The notes under the pieces were generated by a model, which had not been told where the DNA came from, ran no database searches, and worked only from the letters and a program-made list of their open reading frames with translations. From assembly GCA_016124315.1 (NCBI GenBank), contig WGNW01000025.1, positions 50,484 through 114,483 on the forward strand: a stretch of DNA of 64,000 nt. Reading direction: 5' to 3'. Positions within the stretch are counted from its first letter, which is position 1; every line of letters begins with the position of its first letter. Shown one piece after another: positions 36,978-45,493 of the stretch. The translations under genes and the position numbers were made by a program. The DNA comes from Alphaproteobacteria bacterium. Its GTDB lineage: Bacteria; Pseudomonadota; Alphaproteobacteria; SMXS01.

Positions 36978-37628
36978 TCAGGCGACCGACTCCCAATCCG
37001 CCGCGTCCAGCCGGACGCTCAGTGTCTCGATGTCTTCCGTGGTCTGCCGCGTGACGCTGCTGGCCGCCTGGGCGGTCGCCGTGCTCCAGGCGCGGCCATC
37101 CCCGGCACCCTCGCCCGCGTCGCTGGCGGCGGCGTGCTCGGCCGTGGTCGTCGTCACCGGCACCCGGCGGGTGACGTCGTAGCGCAGGCCGAGAACCCCC
37201 CGCTCGCCGCCCAGCGCCGCTTTCACCGTCTTCAGCCTGGCGTCGTCCAGCATGACGTTGAATGCGGCGTGGTAGGGCGGCATGCCCGACGACTTGGTCT
37301 GCTGCAGCACGGTGTCGCCGTCGTCGCCGGCGAGCACCAGCGAGACGGCGCCGACGGTCTCGGGCACCGGCCGGAGGTCCAGCGCATCGGGCTCGCGGCC
37401 CAGCTTGCGGGCCAGCTCGCGCCGCGCCTCCGCCACCTTGTCAGGGTTCAGCCCCCATGAGCCGGTGATCTGCAGGAACGAGACGCTGCCGGCAGTGAGC
37501 AGGTTGAACTGGCGCCGGCCGTTGGCGTCGGCAGCGATGCCCGGCGCCTTCGGCGCGTAGTAGTAGAGGTCCGGCTCGTCGTCGCCGGCGGGATAGACCA
37601 GGGCGTCGCGCAGTTCGAGGGCCTTCAT
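36978..37628 (-). CDS. 216-aa minimal form of the shared N-terminal module
   Basis: The start is ATG 37628, overlapping the upstream stop as ATGA; the track instead merges this frame with a shadow of the 607-aa gene. LRDALVYPAGDDEPDLYYYAP parallels DGITVFPDHADPLQYYYLP of the larger paralogs. MPPYHAAFNVMLDDARLKTVKAALGGERGVLGLRYDV parallels their NNQAAFSVKL...EKSLDGE...VVYSLNY segment. The protein stops soon after, with an Ala/Thr-rich tail, and lacks the beta repeats. It may therefore define the module's boundary, or be a capping or adaptor version. The function is unknown. Confidence 0.8.
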   Translation of the reverse strand: MKALELRDALVYPAGDDEPDLYYYAPKAPGIAADANGRRQFNLLTAGSVSFLQITGSWGLNPDKVAEARRELARKLGREPDALDLRPVPETVGAVSLVLAGDDGDTVLQQTKSSGMPPYHAAFNVMLDDARLKTVKAALGGERGVLGLRYDVTRRVPVTTTTAEHAAASDAGEGAGDGRAWSTATAQAASSVTRQTTEDIETLSVRLDAADWESVA

Positions 37629-39448
37629 CGGACGGTCTCCACGGAAGGGGCGTCCGCCCGCGCGCTGCTGGTGAGCCGCAGCGTGCCGGCGGCCGGGTCG
37701 ACGGGATCGGACCACGGCGCGGCTGTCTCGCCCGCCGGCCGGAACCAGCGCCAGCAGAAGCCCGGCCGCAGCGGATCGGTGACCAGCCAGCGCCATTCCC
37801 GCGCGGGCGCCGACGGCGTCATTCGCACCAGGCCGACGGCGTCGGGGTCGTCGAGGCGGTCCTCGGGCGCGCACTCCACGGCGGCGACGGTGGCGTCGCC
37901 GTCGAAGGCGCAGGCGAGGTCGGCTTTCGCCGGTCCCCATCCCGGCAGGGCGGACAGGTCCAGGTAGAGATCCTCGGCAGGCCGGGAATCGACGGCGAGC
38001 GTGCGGCTGCCGTCGAGGGCGGTCGCCGCGACGGCGAGGACGGCATCGTCCACGTCGCGGGGCAGGGCGAGCGCGGCCGACGGCGTGTCCTGATCGAGTG
38101 AGGCCGCCGCCGACCACGGCGCGCCGGCGCGCGTCCCGGAGCAGGTGACCCTCAGCCGCATCAGGTCGAGCACGGCGGGCGCGGCCTCCAGCCGGACGAA
38201 GCGCACCGGGAAACTGCTGGGCGCGATGGTGAGCAGCGCCCCCTCGTGGTGCAGCACCGGCCCGGCGAGCCGCTGGGCGCCGCCCGATCCGGTGACGAAC
38301 GCGACGGTCTGGTAGTCGAAAGCAAGCGATTCCGCGGGCGACAGCCGGATGCTCACCGACTTTGCCGTCTCGCCGTCGCGGAAGGTGGCGGCGGCGGCGA
38401 CCGTCTGCGGCCGGTCCGGCGGGAACGGCGGCGCGCGCAGCTCGGTGCTCATCATCAGCACGCCGACCCGGTGCGGCGGCAGGTTGGCATAAAGGCTGAC
38501 CACGTGGAGCCCGGTCGCGAACGGCACCACCGGCGCGTCGCGGGTCAGGGTGAAGCCGTCGGCGAGCGCCAGCCGCGCCGTCTCCAGCGGGCTGGAGGCG
38601 AGCACGAAGCCGCGCGGCACCACCGCCTCGTCCGACAGATCCCAGGTGACGCTCCCCGCCGCCATCGCCGCGGTGTCGAGCGCGAAGGCGGTGCCCTTCG
38701 CCGGATCCGCCGCAGGCGCGAGACGGCCCCAGCGGCCGATCAGCCGGTCGGCGCAGGCCTGGGCGGCCGCCAGACGCGTGGCGTCGGTGGCGGCGCCGTC
38801 GATGCGGAAGACGGCCGCATCGTCGATCCCCAGCAACGCCTCGGCGATGGGTCCGGCGCGCCACGTCCCCTCGGATGCCGCCGCGGCGAGCACGCCGGAG
38901 AGCCGGGCCGGGTCGAAGCTGGCGCGGGCGGGCGCGCGCCGCGCCATGCCACGGGCTTCCACCTCGGCGACGGCGGCGACCGGCACCAGACCGTCGACCA
39001 GGGCGCCGTGCAGCAGGTTGGCGGCAGCCGTGCCGAGCCGGGCGGCAAAGGACAGCGAGCCCGATCCCGCCCAGACCAGCGGCCTTGGCGCCAGCAGATC
39101 GTCGGGCAGGTCGACCGCCCCCGCTGCCTGGAACCTGAGGAAGCCGCCGAGAGGGGCGAGCGGCTCTACCTTCGCCTCCGGGTGCAGCGCGAACACCGCC
39201 TGCTGCCGCTCGGCAATCGCGAAGCGGCCGGCGAAACGGACGGCGAGCTGGCCGAACACCTGCGGGCCGGACGGGCCGCCGTCGATGCGGATCAGCTCCA
39301 GGCTGAGCGCCGGAGCGCCGCCCGGCTCGCGGGCCACCGCCAGATCGAGCGGCGCGGCGAACACGCGTCGCGGCTCCTCCCAGGCGAAGAACAGGCCGTC
39401 GCCGGCCGCCACCGGCTGGGACCAATCGGGTATGCCCTTGCGCGACAC
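37625..39448 (-). CDS. 607-aa protein of the eight-gene operon, unknown function
   Basis: This 607-aa protein has a beta-rich, Ala/Val/Leu-rich sequence, with no signal peptide and no recognised domain. The N-terminal GDGLFFAWEEPRRVFAAPLDL and ALSLELIRIDGG occupy positions like the TVF...YYLP and FSLIRF elements of its operon partners, so it may be a distant relative; I do not claim homology. RFRLEAAP-type strands and Asp/Ala loops dominate the C-terminal half. It starts 7 bp after the 757-aa gene and overlaps the 216-aa gene by ATGA, implying coupled translation. Confidence 0.75.
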   Translation of the reverse strand: MSRKGIPDWSQPVAAGDGLFFAWEEPRRVFAAPLDLAVAREPGGAPALSLELIRIDGGPSGPQVFGQLAVRFAGRFAIAERQQAVFALHPEAKVEPLAPLGGFLRFQAAGAVDLPDDLLAPRPLVWAGSGSLSFAARLGTAAANLLHGALVDGLVPVAAVAEVEARGMARRAPARASFDPARLSGVLAAAASEGTWRAGPIAEALLGIDDAAVFRIDGAATDATRLAAAQACADRLIGRWGRLAPAADPAKGTAFALDTAAMAAGSVTWDLSDEAVVPRGFVLASSPLETARLALADGFTLTRDAPVVPFATGLHVVSLYANLPPHRVGVLMMSTELRAPPFPPDRPQTVAAAATFRDGETAKSVSIRLSPAESLAFDYQTVAFVTGSGGAQRLAGPVLHHEGALLTIAPSSFPVRFVRLEAAPAVLDLMRLRVTCSGTRAGAPWSAAASLDQDTPSAALALPRDVDDAVLAVAATALDGSRTLAVDSRPAEDLYLDLSALPGWGPAKADLACAFDGDATVAAVECAPEDRLDDPDAVGLVRMTPSAPAREWRWLVTDPLRPGFCWRWFRPAGETAAPWSDPVDPAAGTLRLTSSARADAPSVETVR

Positions 39449-39455
39449 GGCCGGC

Positions 39456-41729
39456 TCACGTCATCGGCAGCACGAGGAGGCTGAAATCCGCCTCGCGCCA
39501 GTCGGGATCGACGGTCTGGGAGCCGTTGCGCCGGACGATCTGCTGCCGGAACCGGTAGGTGCCCTGGGTGTCGCGCCCGAGCAGCAGGTCCATCAGCGGC
39601 AGGCGGACCTGGGCGACGCCCTGGGTCTGGTCGCGGCTCAGCTTCAGGTTGCCACTGCCCTTGAACTCGGCGTTGATCAGGATGATCGACGTCGGCTCGG
39701 CGGCGTCGCCCAGCAGCTCCGGCATGGTCATCACGTCGATCTGGCGTTCGTATTCCGCCGGCACCGACGTGTCGCTGATCAGCGGCAGGATCTTGTCCGG
39801 CTCGGGCAGGATCTCGACGTCCGACAGGTCGAACACCGCGTCCAGGTCGCCGTCACCGCCGAGCGGGGCGCCGGGCCGGACGGTGAAGGAAACCGTCGCG
39901 CCCGGCGCGACTTCCGGCGGCGGGTCGAGGGCCAGTCCGTCGATGGCGGCGGGCACGTCCTGATCACCCCGGCGGATCCGAACGGGCAGCGCGTTGATGC
40001 GCACCGGGCTCTCGATGGCGTTCTGCATCGTCACCGCCATCGCCCCGTCGCTCCCCGCCGGCTGCTCGGTGAAGGTGAAGAGGTCGCCATGGGTGTCGGC
40101 GAAGCGGATCTCCACCGGCACCGACTCGGGGCTGGACAGGCCGGTCTCGACCATCACCTGCCCGGAGAACAGGGTGGTGGCGTCCCGGCTATAGGCGGCG
40201 CCGTAGAGCTGGCGGAACGCCTCCAGCTTCACGGTCAGGCTGTCCACGAAGCCGTTGGCGAGGTCGATGGCGACGTCGGGCTGGTCGGCCAGGATGGAGC
40301 CGGACGGACCGGGCACCCAGAGCTTGAGCGACGCCTTCGCCTGCAATGGCCGGAGCTCCGGTTCGGTCTGGCGGGCGGTCGCCGCAGGGATTTCCCGGGC
40401 CAGCGCGTCATGGGCCGCGTCGAGGCGCGCGTCGTCGATCCAGGGCTCGACCACGTAGTCGACGGTGACCTGGGCGTTCTCCATGTCGCCGTCCTTGGCG
40501 GCGATGCGCACCACCATCTGCGGCAGGAAGGGCGCCGTGTCGCGGCGGGCCAGCTTGAAACTGTCGGGCAGGTAGTAGAACACCCAGGGCTCGCCGCGGT
40601 CCTGGAAGTAGGCGTGGAAGCGGGCGTCCGAACCGCCCTGCGGATAGGCCACGGTGATCCGGCGGAAGTCCGCCGCCGCCGCTGTCCCGCCAGTAGCCGC
40701 GCCATCATAAAGATAAGGGTGCAGCCGCGGGTCGAGGACGAAGGGCTCGGGATCGGCCGCATCGTCGAGGGCGCGCTGGACAGTGTGATAGGTTTCCGCC
40801 GGCGTCGGCTGGTCCGGCAACCGGGAGAAATCGAAGCCGCTGTCGACCTGGACCGTGAGCGGCATGACCGTGGCGCGCAGCAGTTGAGGCCGCGCGGCGC
40901 GGATCGGCTGCGCCCGGGCCACCGACGCCGCGACGGCAGGCTGCAGGGCGATCCGCCGGTCGCGCACCAGCACCGGCGCGTCCGTGGGCTTGGCCGGGGC
41001 CGGGTCGCGCACCGCCACGGTGATCGCCCGGCGTACCACCAGGGACGGCGAGGCGGCCGGCGTCTGCAGCGCGAACAGCAGCGCGTCCCGCTCCGACAGG
41101 GTGAGGGTCGCCGATACGGTGACGCCCTTCGGGTCCTCCGCCACCTCGGTGAAGTCGACCCGCTTCTCGATCGCGTTGGACGGCCCGGCGCCGTAGCGGA
41201 AGAACAGCGCCAACTCGTGCGGCAGCGGCGCGGCGCCCTGGGCACCGTTCCCCAGTTCCGGCGCCGGGAACCGTTCCAGCCCCGCCTTCAGCAGCCAGCC
41301 GCCGTCCTGAGCGGCGGTCACGCCGATCTCGTAGCGCCCGCCCGCCTCCCTGAGGCGGTAGCGCGGCAGGTAATACTTCTTCGCGGCGTCCGCCGGGTCC
41401 TCGAACAGCACCGTGTCGGCGGGCTCGGGCACCGGCGAGATCGGTACCTCCAGCTTGTCGCGGGTGTCCCCCTCGTTCGCCTTATCGATGACGTCGACGA
41501 TGTGGGGCCGGATCCGGGCAAGCTGAAGCGCCAGCCGCGGGTTGGCCTTGGCCACCGGCTGCACCGCCGTCCTGAGCCGCGCCTGGGCGAGGGTGGTGGT
41601 GACGCGCACGGGAGCGGCCAGAGAAGCTGGCGACTGGGGCTGGGCCGCAGGCCGAACGAACGACGGCTGCACCGCCAGCTCGGCCCGGGGCATGACGCCC
41701 ATGCGAGTAAAGACGGGCGCCTTAGCCAC
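39456..41729 (-). CDS. 757-aa protein, first gene of the eight-gene operon
   Basis: This 757-aa protein heads the run. A basic, Ala/Pro-rich N-terminus of about 90 residues precedes DTVLFEDPADAAKKYYLPRYRL, which shares the TVxFxDPAD...YYLP pattern with the partners. PHELALFFRYG and KGVTVSATLTLSERDALLFAL follow. Later parts include RFHAYFQDRGEPWVFYYLPDSFKLAR, a second YYLP-containing element, and beta-rich segments with Arg/Asp loops. No signal peptide is seen. The roughly 510-bp region upstream, divergent from the heme oxygenase gene, should hold its promoter. The function is unknown. Confidence 0.82.
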   Translation of the reverse strand: MAKAPVFTRMGVMPRAELAVQPSFVRPAAQPQSPASLAAPVRVTTTLAQARLRTAVQPVAKANPRLALQLARIRPHIVDVIDKANEGDTRDKLEVPISPVPEPADTVLFEDPADAAKKYYLPRYRLREAGGRYEIGVTAAQDGGWLLKAGLERFPAPELGNGAQGAAPLPHELALFFRYGAGPSNAIEKRVDFTEVAEDPKGVTVSATLTLSERDALLFALQTPAASPSLVVRRAITVAVRDPAPAKPTDAPVLVRDRRIALQPAVAASVARAQPIRAARPQLLRATVMPLTVQVDSGFDFSRLPDQPTPAETYHTVQRALDDAADPEPFVLDPRLHPYLYDGAATGGTAAAADFRRITVAYPQGGSDARFHAYFQDRGEPWVFYYLPDSFKLARRDTAPFLPQMVVRIAAKDGDMENAQVTVDYVVEPWIDDARLDAAHDALAREIPAATARQTEPELRPLQAKASLKLWVPGPSGSILADQPDVAIDLANGFVDSLTVKLEAFRQLYGAAYSRDATTLFSGQVMVETGLSSPESVPVEIRFADTHGDLFTFTEQPAGSDGAMAVTMQNAIESPVRINALPVRIRRGDQDVPAAIDGLALDPPPEVAPGATVSFTVRPGAPLGGDGDLDAVFDLSDVEILPEPDKILPLISDTSVPAEYERQIDVMTMPELLGDAAEPTSIILINAEFKGSGNLKLSRDQTQGVAQVRLPLMDLLLGRDTQGTYRFRQQIVRRNGSQTVDPDWREADFSLLVLPMT

Positions 41730-42239
41730 GGCCCGCCTCCACGCGGCCTGTGGCAGAAACTGTTCGAATACGCAACGCGGTCATCCCCCTCTCCGGACGT
41801 CCACGAAGCACGCGCCCCCAAGGCGCGCTTCAATTCCCTCGGCGTTGGCCTGGACGCTCCGCCAGAGTCCCGCTCGAGTCAAGTGGAACAAATCGGCGCC
41901 TTACGGACAGTAATGAACCGCACCGATCCCGAGGCCGACACAGAATCTGTCCCGGCTATGCTTGGTCTAGTCTAGATTGCCCAATTCCGATTCCTGTCAG
42001 ACCATTATGGCCAAACTGTGTCTCATGAGGCCCCTTTCGGCCTCAATGCCGTCATTGAGCCGTCTTTTTTCAGACTACCAACCTTGGCGCCACCGCGCCG
42101 GCCGACACCGTCGCCGCGCCCGTCGGTCCAGCGGCGGATCGGGAAACTATCGAATGGCACGCGCGTTTACCGCTTCACAGCCTGGGCCGCAGGCGGTGCC
42201 ACCTTCCGGCGCGACTCACCTACGACCAGATCGGACCCC
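41730..42239. promoter_or_regulatory. Divergent regulatory region between the eight-gene operon and bphO
   Basis: No gene is supported in these 510 bp. On the plus strand a candidate promoter has CCGACA (41935-41940), a 16-bp spacer and TATGCT (41957-41962). The palindrome ACAGA-A-TCTGT (41940-41950) lies between the boxes. Two overlapping hairpins and a T tract follow (separate entry). On the minus strand a TTGACT box (41882-41877) could serve the eight-gene operon, but I see no good partner -10. Confidence 0.45.
42026..42070 (+). terminator. Intrinsic terminator with overlapping alternative hairpin in the bphO leader
   Basis: CTCAATG-CCGT-CATTGAG (42042-42059) is a perfect 7-bp stem, extendable by two G-C pairs with a one-base bulge. 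It is followed by GTCTTTTTT, so it reads as a rho-independent terminator on the plus strand. A second hairpin, TGAGGCC-CCTTTC-GGCCTCA (42026-42045), shares bases 42042-42045 and so cannot form in full at the same time. The terminator lies 170 bp before bphO with no gene upstream on this strand. It therefore ends either a small RNA or an attenuated leader. Confidence 0.65.
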
Positions 42240-42845
42240 ATGAGCATCCCGCTCGCTTCCCCGACCTCCACGACGCCCGACATCATGGACGAATTGAGGC
42301 GGGCGACGGCCTCCAGCCACGCCGGCCTGGAACGGGCGCTTGAGTCGTCCGGCCTGCTTTCCGGACCTCCTGGCGGCGCGCTGCTCGAGCGCTTCTATGG
42401 ATTCCACGCCGCGTGGGAGCCGGCCATGGCCGCCGGCCTGGGCGACGACGCCCTTTTCGAACCTCGCCGCCGCCTCGCGCTGCTGGAAGCCGACCTGCAC
42501 GATCTCGGCCGAACCCCGGCGGAGCTGGCGCGGCTGCCCCGCTGCATCGCCGCAGCCGGTCTGGCGGCGGCGCCCCACGGCTCGCTCTACGTGCTCGAAG
42601 GCGCGACCCTGGGCGGGCAGGTCATCCGGCGCCGCCTGCACGCCCGCGGCACCCCGTGCCCGCGATATTTCAACCCGTACGGCGCGGCGACCGGCGCCAT
42701 GTGGTCCGCCCTCAAGGCAAGGCTGCGCGGAGCGACGACCATGGAAGGACGCGCCGCCATGACGGCTGCCGCCGTCGCCACCTTCGAGCTGCTGCACGAC
42801 TGGCTCCGGCCGGTCCTGGGGGAGGCCCATGACCGAGCTGCCTGA
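42240..42845 (+). CDS. bphO: Biliverdin-producing heme oxygenase
   Basis: This 201-aa enzyme cleaves heme to biliverdin, the chromophore of the adjacent bacteriophytochrome. The start is ATG 42240; the track's earlier start would read through the leader hairpins. The proximal heme ligand is His27 in TASSHAGLERALE, and GSLYVLEGATLGGQVIRR is the distal-helix hallmark of BphO-type oxygenases. The gene overlaps bphP by 17 bp, which suggests translational coupling between chromophore supply and apoprotein. Confidence 0.92.
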   Translation: MSIPLASPTSTTPDIMDELRRATASSHAGLERALESSGLLSGPPGGALLERFYGFHAAWEPAMAAGLGDDALFEPRRRLALLEADLHDLGRTPAELARLPRCIAAAGLAAAPHGSLYVLEGATLGGQVIRRRLHARGTPCPRYFNPYGAATGAMWSALKARLRGATTMEGRAAMTAAAVATFELLHDWLRPVLGEAHDRAA

Positions 42846-45024
42846 CCTCGAGGATTGCGCGCGGGAGCCGATCCGCGTGCCCGGCGCCATCCAGCCGCAT
42901 GGGGCGCTCCTCGTCGTCTCGCCGGAGGACTTCACGGTGCTCCAGGCCAGTGCCAACGCGGCGACGGTGCTCGGCCTGCCGGACGGCGCTCTCCCCGCCT
43001 CACTGGACGACCTGCCGGCCGGAACGCCGGACCTCGCCGCGGAGCTGCAGGCATGGCAGGCCGATGAGGACCCGGGCTTCCTGCGGTCCATCCGGACGCG
43101 GGGGCGCGTGCTCCAGGTCTCCGGCCACAGGACCGACCAGGGACTGATCCTGGAATTCGAGGAGGTGGAGGAAGCGGAACTGGAACGCTTCGAAACCCTG
43201 CTGCCCCGGATCCGGCGCTTCCTCGAGCGCATCGAGCAGGTGACGGACAGCGGCGAGATGTTCCACCAGATGGCGGTCGAGATCCGTCGCCTGACCGATT
43301 TCAACCGGGTGCTGATCTACCGCTTCGACGAGGAATGGAACGGCATCGTCGTCGCCGAAGACGGCGACGGCGCCCTCCCCTCCTATCTGGACCTGCGGTT
43401 CCCGGCCTCCGACATTCCCGCCCAGGCGCGCGAGCTCTACCGCCTGAACCGGCTGCGGCTCATTCCGACCGCCACCTACGACCCGGTGCCCATGGTGCCC
43501 GGCACCTGCGGCGACGGGCCGCTCGACATGAGCCTGGCGGCCCTGCGCAGCGTCTCGCCCATCCACCGGGAATACATGCGCAACATGGGCACGGCCGCGT
43601 CCATGTCCATCTCGCTGCTGGACGGCGGTCGCCTGTGGGGCCTGATCTCGTGCCACCATGCCGAGCCCAAGACCGTCTCGCCCCAGGTGCGCGCCGTCTG
43701 TGAGTTCGTCGGCCGCATCGCCGGCCAGCAGATCGGCGCCCGCGAGCGCACGGCCGAGGTCGAGCAGCGCATCGACCTGAAGCAGATCGAGACCCGCCTG
43801 ATCGCGCGGCTGTCGGAGGCCAGGTCCTACCAGGACGGCCTGCTCGCCAATGACGCCCTCTGGATGGGCCTGACCGGCGCCGACGGCGCGGCGGTGGTCA
43901 CCGAGGACGACATCCTCTCCGCGGGCAACGTGCCGCCGGACAAGCGGGTGCGCGACCTTTGCCGGTGGCTCGATACCCAGGGCATCAACCGGGTCTTCGC
44001 CACCGACAACCTGCAGGCCCACTGGCCCGAGGCCCGCGACCTCGCCGACATGGCGAGCGGCCTGATCGCCGTGCCGATCTCCCAGATCCGGCCGAGCTTC
44101 CTGCTGTGGTTCCGCCCCGAGATGATCCGCACCGTGGCCTGGGGCGGCAACCCCGCCAAGGCGACGGAGACCGAGTCGGGCCGCATCCATCCACGCAAAT
44201 CCTTCGAAACCTGGAAGCAGCAGGTGCGCGGCCGCTCGGAGCCCTGGTCCGCCGCCGAGGTCGGCAGCGCCGGCGACTTCCGCAATGCCATCATCAACTT
44301 CGTGCTGCGCCGGGCCGAGGAACGGGCAGAGCTCACCGACGAGCTGGAGCGGACCAATTCCGAGCTGGAGGCCTTCTCCTATTCGGTGTCCCACGACCTG
44401 CGGGCCCCGTTCCGGCACATCGTCGGCTTCTCGGAACTGCTCGCGGAACGGCTCAAGGACATCGACCCGACGTCGCGCCACTATCTCGACAACATCCACG
44501 GCGCGGCGCTCTCGGCGGGACAGCTGGTGGACGACCTGCTGAACTTCTCGCGCCTGGGCCGGACCCAGCTCGACATGGCCCGCGTCGACATGGACAAGCT
44601 GGTGGACGAGATCTGGCGCAGCGCCTGCAGCCACATCGAGGGCCGAACGGTCGAATGGGACATCGCCGCCCTGCCGCCGGTCTGGGGCGACGGGTCGCTG
44701 CTGCGCCAGGCGCTGGCCAACCTGATCGACAACGCCCTCAAATATACTCGAGACGAAACCGTGGCGCACATATCCGTCAAGGGCGAGGAGACTCCGGACG
44801 AAACGGTCTTTGCCATCGCCGACAATGGCGTCGGATTCGACATGAGCTATGTCGGCAAGCTATTCGGCGTCTTCCAGCGGCTGCACCACGCGGACCAGTT
44901 CGAAGGCACCGGAATCGGTCTCGCCCTGACCAAGCGGATCATCGACCGGCACGGTGGCTGGATACGCGCCGAGGGAACGCTCGGGCGCGGCGCGACGTTT
45001 ACCTTCGGTCTACCCAAGCGTTGA
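42829..45024 (+). CDS. bphP: Bacteriophytochrome sensor histidine kinase
   Basis: This 731-aa red/far-red photoreceptor kinase has biliverdin-binding Cys10 (LEDCAREPIRVPGAIQPHG) before a PAS domain. The GAF domain holds RFPASDIPAQARELYRLN and the PHY domain (about 310-490) carries the tongue motif HPRKSFETWKQ (PRxSF). A HisKA domain with SYSVSHDLRAPFRHI (phospho-acceptor His about 522) and a HATPase domain with DNALKYT and DNGVGFD complete it. All key residues for photosensing and kinase activity appear intact. The output is probably the small receiver protein encoded 18 bp downstream. Confidence 0.96.
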   Translation: MTELPDLEDCAREPIRVPGAIQPHGALLVVSPEDFTVLQASANAATVLGLPDGALPASLDDLPAGTPDLAAELQAWQADEDPGFLRSIRTRGRVLQVSGHRTDQGLILEFEEVEEAELERFETLLPRIRRFLERIEQVTDSGEMFHQMAVEIRRLTDFNRVLIYRFDEEWNGIVVAEDGDGALPSYLDLRFPASDIPAQARELYRLNRLRLIPTATYDPVPMVPGTCGDGPLDMSLAALRSVSPIHREYMRNMGTAASMSISLLDGGRLWGLISCHHAEPKTVSPQVRAVCEFVGRIAGQQIGARERTAEVEQRIDLKQIETRLIARLSEARSYQDGLLANDALWMGLTGADGAAVVTEDDILSAGNVPPDKRVRDLCRWLDTQGINRVFATDNLQAHWPEARDLADMASGLIAVPISQIRPSFLLWFRPEMIRTVAWGGNPAKATETESGRIHPRKSFETWKQQVRGRSEPWSAAEVGSAGDFRNAIINFVLRRAEERAELTDELERTNSELEAFSYSVSHDLRAPFRHIVGFSELLAERLKDIDPTSRHYLDNIHGAALSAGQLVDDLLNFSRLGRTQLDMARVDMDKLVDEIWRSACSHIEGRTVEWDIAALPPVWGDGSLLRQALANLIDNALKYTRDETVAHISVKGEETPDETVFAIADNGVGFDMSYVGKLFGVFQRLHHADQFEGTGIGLALTKRIIDRHGGWIRAEGTLGRGATFTFGLPKR

Positions 45025-45042
45025 GACGCACGAGGTGCCATC

Positions 45043-45492
45043 ATGGCGACGTTACGCCCCATACTGCTTGTCGAGGACAGCCCGTCCGACCGAGAACTGA
45101 CCCTGGCCGCGCTTGCGCGATGCCAGATCGCCAACGAGATCGTCATCGCCCGGGACGGCGAGGAAGCCCTCGAATGGATCTATTCGCGTGGTCCCTGGAA
45201 GGGCCGTGACCCGACCGATCCCGCCGTCATCCTGCTCGACCTGAAGCTGCCCAAGATCGACGGTCTGGAAGTGCTGGAACGGCTGAAGAAGGACCCGCAG
45301 CAGCGCCATGTGCCGATCGTCATGCTCACGTCCTCGCGCGAGGAGCGCGACGTGGTGCGCAGCTATGATCTGGGGGTCAATTCATTCGTGGTGAAGCCGG
45401 TGGAATTCGATCAGTTCTTCGAGGCCATCCAGGACCTCGGCATGTTCTGGGCCATCCTCAACGAGCCGCCGCCGCGCAAGTCGCAGGCCTAG
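45043..45492 (+). CDS. Single-domain response regulator of the phytochrome kinase
   Basis: This 149-aa CheY-like receiver has no output domain. LLVEDSPSDRELTLAAL, the phospho-acceptor Asp in VILLDLKLPKIDG, the Thr/Ser in VMLTSSREERD and the Lys in FVVKPVEFDQF are all present. YDLGVNSFVVKPV and the C-terminal extension are typical of Rcp1-type regulators that pair with bacteriophytochromes. It likely shuttles phosphate from BphP, perhaps onward to the hybrid kinase encoded next. Confidence 0.92.
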   Translation: MATLRPILLVEDSPSDRELTLAALARCQIANEIVIARDGEEALEWIYSRGPWKGRDPTDPAVILLDLKLPKIDGLEVLERLKKDPQQRHVPIVMLTSSREERDVVRSYDLGVNSFVVKPVEFDQFFEAIQDLGMFWAILNEPPPRKSQA

Positions 45493-45493
45493 C

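Noticed and set aside
36978-39425. 815-aa minus ORF spanning two genes
   Set aside because: Only its last 216 residues are a real protein starting at ATG 37628; the first part is an out-of-frame reading of the 607-aa gene.
27262-41729. Prophage or contractile injection system
   Set aside because: No capsid, portal, terminase, sheath, baseplate, tape-measure or integrase-like protein is visible. The operon shares only beta-rich and repetitive character with such systems.
42018-42239. N-terminal extension of the heme oxygenase
   Set aside because: The extra 74 codons read through a terminator hairpin and lack similarity to heme oxygenases; ATG 42240 gives the usual length.
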